Shown here: positions 1 through 8,088 of the stretch, piece by piece
Layout: every line of letters begins with the position of its first letter
How positions within the stretch are numbered: position 1 is the stretch's first letter
Source of the DNA: Gymnodinialimonas sp. 202GB13-11
GTDB taxonomy: Bacteria; Pseudomonadota; Alphaproteobacteria; Rhodobacterales; Rhodobacteraceae
Assembly: GCF_040932485.1 (NCBI RefSeq)
Contig: NZ_JBFRBH010000001.1
Coordinates: 1,364,001 to 1,428,000 of the forward strand
Direction: 5' to 3'
Length of the DNA: 64,000 nucleotides
The notes under the pieces: generated by a model
What the model was told of the DNA's origin: nothing
What the model saw: only the letters and a program-made list of their open reading frames with translations
The model's database searches: none
Position numbers and translations under genes: made by a program

Positions 1-1537
1 GAAGAGAGATCATTCTCCGCAACATCAGCTCCGACAAATGATGCCGCACCTGCTCAGCAGACGGTTGATCGTAAAGGTTGTCCACTTCTCCAGGATCTGT
101 CTCTAGATCGTAGAGCTCGTTCCAATCCTCACCTTCTCGCAGCGACATGCGGTAGCGGTCCGTCACCAGTGTTCTGACGCGTTGAGGGCGGTCGAAGCCT
201 GTCATGGTCCGTTGGCTGTCTTCCTCGATAACGAGACCTTCAGGGGGCGACGATGAGAACAGATCGCGCCCCTGTATTCCGTTGTACGGCTGGATACCCG
301 CGCGCGCCAGAACGGTTGGTGCGATATCGATGGAGGAGGCGAGCCCCGCATCGCTGTGACCCGAGATCGCCGCGTGCGGATCATGCCAGATAAACGGCAC
401 CCGGATAATGCCCTGATAATGCAGCAAAAGTTTCAGCATCAAACCATGGTCGCCCATATAGTCACCGTGGTCCGTTGTGAATATTACGACCGTATTCTCG
501 GCAAGGCCCAGTTCTTCAAGCTGATGTAACACACGCCCAATCGCGTCGTCGATCATGGTGATCATGCCGTACGTCAGCGCGATAATGGCGCGCGCTTCGT
601 CTTCGGTGACGGCGAAGGGGTTTTGGTTATCACGTGGATCGCTGCCGTTTGCCATTGCCTCGCGCATGGCGCGAATGGGCGGAAGATCGCCCTTTCCGAA
701 CGTCTCAGGCAGGGCGATGTCCAATGGGTCGTACATATCCCAATAGCGACCCGGCGGGGTGAAGGGGTGGTGCGGATCGGGAAAGCTCATCTGCAGAAAA
801 AACGGAGCGTCTTCTTGCGCACGTTCGGCCAGATAAGCCGCAGACCGATCCGCGATCCAATTGGTTGAATAAAGCTCTTCAGGGACAGCGGTTCGCCATG
901 CCTGTGGCGCATTTATCCGGTTGTCTGGCAGCGCGTTTTCCGGGCCCACGAGGTTGTCAAAATCGGGGCACTGATCTCGCGCCCATAGAAGGTAGTCGCC
1001 GCTGGCCTGATCCCCGTGATCTGCAGCAACTTCGACATGCTCGAACCCGTAGAAATCGCCATCGATCCTCTCGGCCAGCGGGCGATCCCATTTCGGCGCA
1101 ATCTCAAGATCATAATCCGGCGTGTGCCGGTTGTTCTTGATCGCATCGCGCAGAGGGGCGCTTGGCGCGTGAAGGCCATCGGCGGGTTCATAAGTGTTCG
1201 TGGCCGCCAGTCCCGTAAAGCTTTGCAGGTGCGACTTACCAATCAGCCCTGTGCGATATCCGGCATCGCGCAGCAGTTCCACAAACGTGGTGTGGTCCTT
1301 GGAAAGCGGAATTCCGTTGTGCCGCGCACCATGGGCCGAACACATCCGCCCCGTCATAATAGAGGCCCGGTTTGGCATGCAAATGGGGTTGGCCACATAG
1401 AACCGCTCAAACCGGGTCCCTTGGGCGGCGATCCTGTCGATATGCGGCGTGCGGACTGTCGGGTTGCCGTAGCACCCCAAATGATCGGCGCGATGTTGAT
1501 CGGTGATAATGAAGAGGAAATTGGGACGCTTTGTCAT
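1..1537 (-). CDS. Type I sulfatase (formylglycine-dependent), C-terminus outside window
   Basis: Hydrolyses a sulfate ester, or possibly a phosphonate or phosphate ester, with a formylglycine made from the active-site cysteine. The frame is open from ATG at 1537 to the left edge (512 codons). Residues 6-14 form the N-terminal metal-binding strand (NFLFIITDQ), C53-x-P55-x-R57 (CMPNR) is the sulfatase signature, and TTDHGDYMGDHG further on is the second metal-binding segment. No signal peptide is visible, so a cytoplasmic enzyme is likely. Its start overlaps the TRAP permease stop by 4 bases (ATGA), so the two are translationally coupled; the TRAP system probably imports its substrate. The sequence resembles the arylsulfatase/phosphonate monoester hydrolase branch more than choline sulfatase, but the substrate cannot be fixed. 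The end of the protein is missing. Confidence 0.9.
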   Translation of the reverse strand, partial: MTKRPNFLFIITDQHRADHLGCYGNPTVRTPHIDRIAAQGTRFERFYVANPICMPNRASIMTGRMCSAHGARHNGIPLSKDHTTFVELLRDAGYRTGLIGKSHLQSFTGLAATNTYEPADGLHAPSAPLRDAIKNNRHTPDYDLEIAPKWDRPLAERIDGDFYGFEHVEVAADHGDQASGDYLLWARDQCPDFDNLVGPENALPDNRINAPQAWRTAVPEELYSTNWIADRSAAYLAERAQEDAPFFLQMSFPDPHHPFTPPGRYWDMYDPLDIALPETFGKGDLPPIRAMREAMANGSDPRDNQNPFAVTEDEARAIIALTYGMITMIDDAIGRVLHQLEELGLAENTVVIFTTDHGDYMGDHGLMLKLLLHYQGIIRVPFIWHDPHAAISGHSDAGLASSIDIAPTVLARAGIQPYNGIQGRDLFSSSPPEGLVIEEDSQRTMTGFDRPQRVRTLVTDRYRMSLREGEDWNELYDLETDPGEVDNLYDQPSAEQVRHHLSELMLRRMISL

Positions 1538-3450
1538 GGGCTCACCTTTGGCTCAGACGGCGTGCCCCCGCGCATCGCCCACGCCACCAACGCAAGACCA
1601 AGGGCCAGTGCAGGCAGGTGGATTGCAGGCGATGTGGCCAGAAGGGCGAAGGCAGCCCCGAACCGCAAAACAACCTCGGGAATAGTAAGCTTGCGGACCC
1701 CAAACGCCGACAAAGCAGAGGAGAAGAGCCAAATGCAAAAGCATGTGCGCGCCACGATCCACAAGAACGGCAGCAGGCTGAACTCCTCAACGATCAGGAT
1801 CGTAGGGTAGAAGGCAAAGATGAACGGGATGATAAATTTCGCCATCCCAAGCCGGAAGGACATCAACGCCGTCATCAACGGGTTCGCCTGCGCAATCGGG
1901 GCCGCCGCATAGGCCGCGATGGCTACCGGCGGGGTCAGCGACGACGCCACGCCGTAGTAAAACACGAACATATGTGCCGTCAGCATCGACACGCCAAGTG
2001 CCTGAATGGCTGGCCCCATGACAAGGATAATGATCAGGTAGGCGGGCAGGGTGGGCATCCCCATACCGAGGATCAACGCGCCAATCATCGCCACCAGCAG
2101 GGCGGAAAAAAGGCTCTCGCCGCGAATGTCCGAAATCACCCCGGCCAGTTTCAGCCCAAGGCCGGTGCTGTCGAGCGAGCCCACCAGAATGCCTATCGCC
2201 GCAATCGCAATCAAAAGCGTCGCGCCGCTTTCGGCACCTTTCAGGAACGAGTTCCAGACCCGCACCGGATCGCGGCGCACGTCTGGGTTGATCACTGACA
2301 GGGCCAGCAAAACGATCACCGCATAAAAGCCTGCCGCTGAGGTCGAGTACCCGAGCAAGAGGCTCCCGATCACGGTCACAATCGGCCCGACAAACAGGAT
2401 CGCGTTGATCATATCGGTGCGCGTGATTTTGTCGTCTAGGGCCAGCGGCTGCACTTCGATGCCCTGCCGACGGGATTCGACCGTGACGCCAGTGAAGAGA
2501 CTGAAGTAATAGAACAAGGCCGGAAACAAGGCCGCAATGATGATGTTGAGGTAGCCTGCGCCCGTCAGGTCCGCCATGACCAGCGCTGCCGCGCCCATGA
2601 TCGGCGGCATGATCTGCCCGCCGGAGGAGGCCGTGGCCTCGATCCCCGCCGCAAAGGTCGGGCTGAACCCACGCCGCTTGATCATCGGGATCGTGAAGGT
2701 GCCGGTGCCCACGATATTGGCCACGGTCGATCCCGACATCGTGCCGAACATCGACGACGCAACGATGGCCGCATGGGCCGGGCCGCCGCGTGTCCGCCGC
2801 GTCAAAAGAAACGCGAATTTCAGCAGCGTGTCGCCCGCGCCGGTGCCTTCCAGCAGCACACCAAAGATGATGAAGATGAAGACCGTGACCAAAACGATAT
2901 TGGTAATCGAGCCGAAGACACCCTTGTTAGTGTTGTACCAAAGCGCCTCGGACACATCGACAAAATCGAAACCCGTATGCTCCAGAATGCCCGGCATCCC
3001 TTGGCCGTAGAGCAGGTAAAGCACCCCCAGCGCGCCGATGGAGAAGAGGCCCCAGCCCCAAAGGCGGCGACACAGCTCCAGGAATACGATCAGGCCAGCC
3101 AGCGCAGGCCATGCATCGGCCTGTCGCACATCGTATAGGGCAACCTCCATCTGCGTCTGGACGGTAAAGAAAGACCAGATCGCCCAAAGCCCGGCGCCCA
3201 AAAGCGCCAGATCGATCGCCAAGTGGATTGGCCCATTGGCTTTGCCCGCATCGACCCGCCTGCGGCGTGACACGGCGATGGCTACAAACAGGGCCAGTGC
3301 AAAGCCAACAGCGCGGTGCATCTTTGGATCAATGAGATCAATGCCTGCGCTATAAATCGCGATCGCCCCGAGCGCGGCACAGGCCAGATAGGCGGCCCAC
3401 GTAAAGGCGCGGTCAATCGGTCCGGACGGAACGTGCGTCTGGTCGGCCAT
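1534..3450 (-). CDS. TRAP transporter, fused small+large permease (DctQM-type)
   Basis: The 638-residue integral membrane protein combines the small (DctQ-like, about residues 15-130) and large (DctM-like, about 150-620) TRAP subunits, as in the fused-permease family paired with TAXI binding proteins. It drives sodium- or proton-coupled import of an organic anion. Many hydrophobic helices are visible, together with DctM-type segments such as SSGGQIMPPIMGAAA and GMGMPTLPAYLI. It lies 70 bases downstream of the TAXI binding-protein gene and overlaps the following sulfatase start by 4 bases, so the three genes form one operon. The ribosome-binding site before ATG 3450 is weak. The substrate is unknown; the sulfatase neighbour suggests an organosulfate or similar anion (inference). 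Confidence 0.92.
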   Translation of the reverse strand: MADQTHVPSGPIDRAFTWAAYLACAALGAIAIYSAGIDLIDPKMHRAVGFALALFVAIAVSRRRRVDAGKANGPIHLAIDLALLGAGLWAIWSFFTVQTQMEVALYDVRQADAWPALAGLIVFLELCRRLWGWGLFSIGALGVLYLLYGQGMPGILEHTGFDFVDVSEALWYNTNKGVFGSITNIVLVTVFIFIIFGVLLEGTGAGDTLLKFAFLLTRRTRGGPAHAAIVASSMFGTMSGSTVANIVGTGTFTIPMIKRRGFSPTFAAGIEATASSGGQIMPPIMGAAALVMADLTGAGYLNIIIAALFPALFYYFSLFTGVTVESRRQGIEVQPLALDDKITRTDMINAILFVGPIVTVIGSLLLGYSTSAAGFYAVIVLLALSVINPDVRRDPVRVWNSFLKGAESGATLLIAIAAIGILVGSLDSTGLGLKLAGVISDIRGESLFSALLVAMIGALILGMGMPTLPAYLIIILVMGPAIQALGVSMLTAHMFVFYYGVASSLTPPVAIAAYAAAPIAQANPLMTALMSFRLGMAKFIIPFIFAFYPTILIVEEFSLLPFLWIVARTCFCIWLFSSALSAFGVRKLTIPEVVLRFGAAFALLATSPAIHLPALALGLALVAWAMRGGTPSEPKVSP

Positions 3451-3520
3451 GGGTGTGGCTTTCGGGTAAGAGGGTCGGGGGCGACGCCGCCCAGTTTAGG
3501 CGGCGCCGTGTGCGCATCGG

Positions 3521-4528
3521 TTAGGGGCGCAGCTCATCGGGAATGTCGAATCCCGCTTCCTCATAGTAGCGCAACGCACCCGGGTGCAGCGGCACGTTGA
3601 CGGCAGTGAATGCCGTCTCGGGCGTCACATTCTGCAAGAACAGGGCCGAAGCATGGACCTCGTCCAACCCTTCCCAAAAGGCGCGTGTGGCCTGATAGAC
3701 AACCTCTTCATCCACGCCCACATGGGTGCCGATGAACTGGAAGAAGCCGAGCGCCGTGATCGTCCCTTCGGTCAGCTGACCCTGATAGAGGTCGCCTTCA
3801 AATTGCATCATCCCGCGACCCGGGCGCCCAAACAGCGCCTGCATGTCCTCGTCCGCAACCATGTCCTCGGGGATCGAGAAGATGCGGAATTCGCCCGAAA
3901 GGCCAAACCGCTCGATATTGGCTGAGCCGACTTCCGCCGGACGCACCATCATGTCGATCTGACCATCGGCCAGAGCGGAATACCCCTCACCCCAGCTTAA
4001 GCGTACGGCCTCGTAATCCTCACCCGGTTCATAGCCCGTTATGATGCGGATCAGCGCCTCAGACGTGGCCGAAGCCGAGCCTGCCGGCGGACCGGTGAAT
4101 ACGGTCTGACCCGCAATGTCTTCCCAGCTTTCGATACCCGATCCGGCCAGCGTGACGGGGTGATAGGCCCCAGCCTGAAAGCCAAGGATCGCACGCAGAT
4201 TGCCTGCAACCTCGGGCGCGTCATCGACTGTTTCATACATCCGTGCGCCGTTGGACATCAGGCCCACAAGCGACGGCACGGACGAGAAGAATTCGATGTC
4301 TCCCCGTGCGCCTGAAAGCATGGAGCGTGTCAGCGTCTGACCTGCGTTGACCTGAATGTTGACCCCCGCTTCGCTCGCCTGATTGGCAAATGCCACAAAC
4401 ATCGTGTGCACCGGATCGCCGACGCCAGCCGTCTCGCCGCTATAGATCTGTGCTGATGCGGTGGTCGACGCCAAAGCCGAAGCTGCAAAAACGGCCATCG
4501 CAGCCGCAATTTTCCTGAAATGGAACAC
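3521..4528 (-). CDS. TAXI-family TRAP solute-binding protein
   Basis: Periplasmic receptor that captures the substrate for the fused TRAP permease downstream. Its 335 residues begin with a clear signal peptide (about residues 1-26, ending near ALASTTASA) followed by the TAXI fold, with segments such as IYSGETAGVGDP and NAGQTLTRSMLSGARGD. The start is GTG at 4528, preceded by a strong GGGAGG ribosome-binding site. It is the first gene of the TAXI-permease-sulfatase operon and is transcribed away from the LysR gene across an 87-base intergenic region, the usual arrangement for a dedicated regulator. Known TAXI proteins bind glutamate and other small carboxylates; this sequence does not show which ligand is used. 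Confidence 0.9.
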   Translation of the reverse strand: MFHFRKIAAAMAVFAASALASTTASAQIYSGETAGVGDPVHTMFVAFANQASEAGVNIQVNAGQTLTRSMLSGARGDIEFFSSVPSLVGLMSNGARMYETVDDAPEVAGNLRAILGFQAGAYHPVTLAGSGIESWEDIAGQTVFTGPPAGSASATSEALIRIITGYEPGEDYEAVRLSWGEGYSALADGQIDMMVRPAEVGSANIERFGLSGEFRIFSIPEDMVADEDMQALFGRPGRGMMQFEGDLYQGQLTEGTITALGFFQFIGTHVGVDEEVVYQATRAFWEGLDEVHASALFLQNVTPETAFTAVNVPLHPGALRYYEEAGFDIPDELRP

Positions 4529-4565
4529 GGTATCCTCCCTTGATTTTGGAAAAGACTAGCACGTC

Positions 4566-4598
4566 CAATCCATTCGATATAATCAAACATAAGGATTG
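4566..4598. promoter_or_regulatory. Divergent control region: inverted repeat around a TATAAT -10
   Basis: CAATCC (4566-4571) and GGATTG (4593-4598) form a perfect 6-base inverted repeat separated by 21 bases. A consensus -10 (TATAAT, 4578-4583, + strand) lies between them. The dyad sits midway between the divergent TAXI and LysR starts, where LysR regulators usually bind and autoregulate. No good -35 is visible, which fits an activator-dependent or repressed promoter. The role is inferred from position. Confidence 0.45.
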
Positions 4599-4615
4599 AA
4601 GCATTCCGTTTTGAT

Positions 4616-5533
4616 ATGAAACTTGACCCGAAGCACCTTGTCCAACTGGCCGTCATTGTCGAGGCAGGATCGTTTCAATCGGCGGCTGACCGGCTGGGGC
4701 TGACGCAACCTGCGCTCAGTCGCAACATGAAGTCGCTGGAGGCGCGGCTTGGCGCGAGCCTGTTCAACCGCGACGGCCGCAAATCCGTTCCCAACACGCT
4801 TGGCCTGCGTCTTGCCCGCAATGGCGCGACAATCAGATTGGCAGAAGAACAGGCCAGCGTGCTGGCCGCGCAGTCCGCCCAAGGGGCTGTGGGGGAATTG
4901 CGGATCGGCGCCCCACCCATCGTGGCGGGCAGGTTCCTGAGCGGCGTGCTGGCGCATTTCATTCGCGACAACCCGAATTGCGTCGTCGAGATGCGAACTG
5001 GTCTGGTTCACGAACTTCGCTCAATGCTGGAACGCAAGCAGGTGGATCTGATCCTGGGTCCGCAAAGCCTGGCCGACGCGACCGACAGCATGGTGTTCGA
5101 TCCTCTGATTGATGACCGCGTTGGCATCTTATGCCGTAAGGACCACCCCCTCACGAAACGAAAGCGGGTGACCGCTGATGATCTTGAGGCGCAGGTCTGG
5201 CTTGCACATTCCCGTGGCAGCCTTCTTCGCCAACAGACGGAGGCCGCGATGACCGCATCCGGTGTGACCTCCATGCATATCGTTTGTGAAACGGATTCTA
5301 TCCGGTCGGCGCTTGAAATCGTGGCCGAAACGAACCTGATAACCACCATGCCGCGGGCGACGACGACGCCTTACTTGGCAAACGGTCTCGCGTTTCTGGA
5401 TTTTGACCATCCGCAATTTCGGAGACCGCTGGGGGCAATCAGACGCGCAGATGCGAGGATGAACCCGATCGAGAAACGGTTTCTCTCGAGCCTGAATGCC
5501 AGCTTGCTCAGTCTAGACCAAACGCGCAATTGA
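4616..5533 (+). CDS. LysR-family transcriptional regulator
   Basis: The 305-residue protein has an N-terminal winged helix-turn-helix (about 5-64: LVQLAVIVEAGSFQSAADRL followed by TQPALSRNMKSLEARLG) and a substrate-binding co-inducer domain (about 90-295). It is transcribed divergently from the TAXI-TRAP-sulfatase operon, so it most likely controls that operon and itself in response to the transported compound. Length and domain order are standard for LysR. It has no neighbour on its own strand other than a gap before the tRNA gene, which lies on the opposite strand. Confidence 0.93.
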   Translation: MKLDPKHLVQLAVIVEAGSFQSAADRLGLTQPALSRNMKSLEARLGASLFNRDGRKSVPNTLGLRLARNGATIRLAEEQASVLAAQSAQGAVGELRIGAPPIVAGRFLSGVLAHFIRDNPNCVVEMRTGLVHELRSMLERKQVDLILGPQSLADATDSMVFDPLIDDRVGILCRKDHPLTKRKRVTADDLEAQVWLAHSRGSLLRQQTEAAMTASGVTSMHIVCETDSIRSALEIVAETNLITTMPRATTTPYLANGLAFLDFDHPQFRRPLGAIRRADARMNPIEKRFLSSLNASLLSLDQTRN

Positions 5534-5615
5534 TTGTTGGCGATCGCTCCACGATTGCAAGTCGACGCGCCGGCTACCAAAGCGGTTTTTCGACGGAAGT
5601 TTGAAATAGGATTTG

Positions 5616-5705
5616 TGGCGGAGAGACAGGGATTCGAACCCTGGGTGGGCTTGCACCCACAACGGTTTTCGAGACCGCCCCGTTCGACCACTCCGGCACC
5701 TCTCC
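5616..5705 (-). tRNA. tRNA-Ser (anticodon CGA)
   Basis: The minus strand folds as a class II tRNA of 90 nt. The acceptor stem is GGAGAGG paired with TCTCTCC (one G-T pair), with discriminator G and an encoded CCA. The anticodon loop reads CTCGAAA with anticodon CGA, there is a long variable arm (GTGGGTGCAAGCCCAC), and the T-arm contains GGTTCGAATCC. The long variable arm together with the CGA anticodon identifies a serine tRNA reading UCG. Confidence 0.97.
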
Positions 5706-5880
5706 GCGGATAGGGTTGTCGCCCGTGGGCGGCGGGATAGCGGCAAGCGGTGCGCCGCGCAAGGCCCATATCGGGGAAAACTGATTTGACGTCCGCTGGT
5801 TTTCCGGCAGGATCGCCGCAATGTGCCAAAGCGGTCCGTAGTGGGACAGTTTCGGCATTGCGAATTTGATCGGAGTGCCC

Positions 5881-6750
5881 ATGGTCCGCGCAATCTGTAT
5901 TGCTCTCTTGCTGTCGCTTCCGGCGGTTGCAGCTTTTGCTCAGGCCCAACAGGCTTCTGCGGTGTCCGGCAGCACCTACGCGGTTGAGCAACCGGCACTT
6001 TATGAGATGTTCGAGGCGATGGGCATGTACGAGATGCTGCCGATCATAGCTGAGGAACACATCAATGCGGCCCAAGACATGCAGGCCGGGCTATTTCCCG
6101 GACGGGGCGGGGCCGCTTGGCAGGCGCGGATTGAAGAAATCCACGACCCCGCGCGCCTGATTGCGTTGTTTGAGGAATTCTTCCCGCACGATCGGCTAAG
6201 CCGCGAAGATGTTGCGGCTGTCACCGCCTTCATGAGGTCTGAGTCCGGGCGACGCCTGATCAACGGCGAAATCGCGGCCAGGCGCGCGTTCCTCAATGCC
6301 GACGCAATGGAGAACGGACAGGCGGCCCTGCTGCTTGCGATGGAGACCCAAGATATCCGCTTGGAAACACTGCGCGCGTTCAACGAGGTAAACGATCTGA
6401 TCAACCGCAATGTCTCAGGCGCCATGAATTCGCGTTTCTCCCTGTTTCAAGGCCTCGCCGACGGTGGAGCGTTTGACGATGATATGGGCGAAACCCTCAT
6501 GATCAGCGACGTCATGGCCCATGAGCCGCAAATCCGCGAAGCGACGGTTGAATGGTTGTTCTCGTTCCAGGCCATCGCCTATTCCAATGTCGAGAATGCC
6601 GATCTTGAGGCTTATGTCGCCCATTCTGAAAGTGAAACGGGTCAAGCGATGATCGCTGCTTTGTTCATCGCCTTTGAAGAGTTGCTCGGCACGCTCAACT
6701 ACGATCTGGGTTATGCGGCTGCGACCTATATCGGCGGCGAAGATCTATAG
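5881..6750 (+). CDS. Secreted DUF2059-like helical protein
   Basis: The 289-residue exported protein has a signal peptide at residues 1-22 (hydrophobic ICIALLLSLPAVAAFA, then AQAQ). The rest is predicted helical. The segment around residues 88-135 (LIALFEEFFPHDRLSREDV, AAVTAFMRSESGRRLINGE) resembles DUF2059, a secreted family of unknown function. I chose ATG 5881 because CGGAG lies 6 bases upstream; a TTG at 5866 in the same frame is an alternative but lacks a good site. It stands alone between the tRNA gene and the rplU promoter. A second protein of this general style begins at 63389. Function unknown; an envelope role is only a guess. Confidence 0.7.
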   Translation: MVRAICIALLLSLPAVAAFAQAQQASAVSGSTYAVEQPALYEMFEAMGMYEMLPIIAEEHINAAQDMQAGLFPGRGGAAWQARIEEIHDPARLIALFEEFFPHDRLSREDVAAVTAFMRSESGRRLINGEIAARRAFLNADAMENGQAALLLAMETQDIRLETLRAFNEVNDLINRNVSGAMNSRFSLFQGLADGGAFDDDMGETLMISDVMAHEPQIREATVEWLFSFQAIAYSNVENADLEAYVAHSESETGQAMIAALFIAFEELLGTLNYDLGYAAATYIGGEDL

Positions 6751-6773
6751 GGCGGCAACGCGTGCCTTTTGGC

Positions 6774-6802
6774 TTGACATAACACGGCGCCTCCAGCATT
6801 TA
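6774..6802 (+). promoter_or_regulatory. Probable rplU-rpmA promoter
   Basis: TTGACA (6774-6779) is followed after 17 bases by CATTTA (6797-6802). The -35 is a perfect consensus. The leader to the rplU start at 6948 is about 140 nt and holds two compact hairpins: CGCCCC-TAATC-GGGGCG near 6856-6872, and GGGG-AAA-CCCC near 6888-6898. Long structured leaders are common for ribosomal protein operons. Autoregulation by L21 is possible but not shown. Confidence 0.5.
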
Positions 6803-6947
6803 GCGGCCTCCGCCAGCGCAGGGATTCTGTCGGCTGGTGGTTATGGTAATGAACGCCCCTAATCGGGGCGCGCTGTTCGAGGCGGGGAAACCCCAAAACG
6901 CTGCAACGCTGCAGGGCCACACGACGCGGGTTATGAAGGATAAGCCA

Positions 6948-7649
6948 ATGTTCGCTGTCATGAAGACAGGCGGCAAGCAGTATAAAGTCCAGGCGGGTGA
7001 CAAACTCCGCGTGGAAAAGCTTGCAGCAGAGGCCGGTGAAACGGTCCAGTTCAACGAAATTCTGATGCTGGGTGGCGATAGCGCCACGGTCGGCGCGCCG
7101 CTTGTGGAAGGCGCCGCTGTTCAAGCCACGGTTGTGGACCAGGTCAAGGGCGAGAAGCTCATCCACTTCGTCAAGCGCCGTCGTAAGCACTCTTCGAAGC
7201 GTAAGAAGGGTCATCGTCAGCAGCTCACGCTGATCGAGATCACCGAAGTCCTCGCCAAGGGTGGCGACAAGACCGGTGTGAAGGCTGCTGTTGGTGCAGG
7301 CTCCGTTGCCGGTGTGGCCGTGGCCGCCGCCGCTGCGAAGCCCGCAAAGAAGGCGAAGAAGGCCGAAGCGCCCAAGGCAGAGGCCCCGAAGGCCGAAAAG
7401 CCCAAGGCGAAGAAGGCTGAGGCCGCTCCGGCGCCCGCCGCCGAAGCTGGCGCAGATGACCTCAAGCAACTGTCCGGTGTTGGACCCGCGCTTGAGAAGA
7501 AGTTGCACGCCGCTGGCGTGACCACTTTCGCTCAAATCGCCGCCTGGGGCGCCGATGACATCGTCGCCATGGACGAAAAACTCTCGTTCAAAGGCCGGAT
7601 CGAGCGTGAAGGCTGGGTCGATCAAGCCAAGAAAATCGTCGAAGGCTAA
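6948..7649 (+). CDS. rplU: Ribosomal protein L21 with C-terminal helix-hairpin-helix extension
   Basis: Large-subunit protein L21. Residues 1-102 are canonical (MFAVMKTGGKQYKVQAGDKL, then HFVKRRRKHSSKRKKGHRQ and QLTLIEI). The protein continues to 233 residues, about twice the usual 100-105. An Ala/Lys/Pro-rich linker (about 125-170) leads to a compact domain (about 173-233: LKQLSGVGPALEKKLHAAG, then AAWGADDIVAMDEKLSFKGR) of the helix-hairpin-helix type also seen at the C-terminus of some NuoE proteins. ATG 6948 is chosen because AAGGA lies 7 bases upstream and the protein then begins with the conserved L21 N-terminus. It is followed by rpmA after 12 bases, the standard L21-L27 pair. Confidence 0.96.
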   Translation: MFAVMKTGGKQYKVQAGDKLRVEKLAAEAGETVQFNEILMLGGDSATVGAPLVEGAAVQATVVDQVKGEKLIHFVKRRRKHSSKRKKGHRQQLTLIEITEVLAKGGDKTGVKAAVGAGSVAGVAVAAAAAKPAKKAKKAEAPKAEAPKAEKPKAKKAEAAPAPAAEAGADDLKQLSGVGPALEKKLHAAGVTTFAQIAAWGADDIVAMDEKLSFKGRIEREGWVDQAKKIVEG

Positions 7650-7661
7650 GGAGACAAACAC

Positions 7662-7931
7662 ATGGCACATAAAAAAGCAGGTGGTAGCTCCCGGAACGGC
7701 CGCGACTCCGCTGGCCGCCGTTTGGGCATCAAGAAATTCGGTGGCGAAGCCGTCATCCCAGGCAACATCATCGCGCGTCAGCGCGGCAACAAGTGGTGGC
7801 CGGGTGAAGGCGTGGGCGAAGGCAAGGATCATACGATCTTCGCAACCGTCGAAGGCAATGTGTCCTTCCGCAAAGGCTTCAAAGGCCGCACTTTCATTTC
7901 CGTACTCCCAGCAGCCGAGGCTGCCGAGTAA
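7662..7931 (+). CDS. rpmA: Ribosomal protein L27
   Basis: The 89-residue large-subunit protein L27 sits near the peptidyl transferase centre. The start [20 protein letters not shown] is the typical N-terminus, with no N-terminal cleavage extension of the Firmicutes kind. GGVGEG-type and [12 protein letters not shown] segments complete the family pattern. It is co-transcribed with rplU (12-base gap, good AGGAGA site) and is followed by a strong hairpin that probably ends the transcript. Confidence 0.98.
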   Translation: MAHKKAGGSSRNGRDSAGRRLGIKKFGGEAVIPGNIIARQRGNKWWPGEGVGEGKDHTIFATVEGNVSFRKGFKGRTFISVLPAAEAAE

Positions 7932-7957
7932 CCGCCCGTCCCAAGGGTAAGATTTTC

Positions 7958-7985
7958 AAGGGGCCGGTGGAAACACCGGCCCCTT
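7958..7985 (+). terminator. Hairpin terminator after rpmA
   Basis: A perfect 12-base stem (AAGGGGCCGGTG paired with CACCGGCCCCTT) is capped by a GAAA tetraloop. The downstream T-tract is poor (CGCATTTCT), so it may attenuate rather than fully terminate. Confidence 0.7.
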
Positions 7986-8000
7986 CGCATTTCTGTAACC

Positions 8001-8063
8001 GCTCTTGTGCAAACAGACCGCGATGCCCACCTGTGAGGCTGGGGATGAGAGGCCAACAAGAGC
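8001..8063 (+). promoter_or_regulatory. Structured leader before the acetyltransferase gene
   Basis: GCTCTTGT (8001-8008) pairs perfectly with ACAAGAGC (8056-8063). It encloses 47 nt and ends 9 bases before the strong GGAGGAGG ribosome-binding site of the next gene. The internal pairing I can see is weak (CCCA with TGGG). It could be a leader element or chance; no known riboswitch class is recognised. Confidence 0.3.
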
Positions 8064-8088
8064 AATCGGTTCGGAGGAGGACCGAGAT

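Noticed and set aside
7325-7450. Tandem DNA repeat in rplU
   Set aside because: The repetitiveness comes from the Ala/Lys/Pro-rich linker codons; units are imperfect and in frame, so it is protein low complexity and not a separate repeat element.
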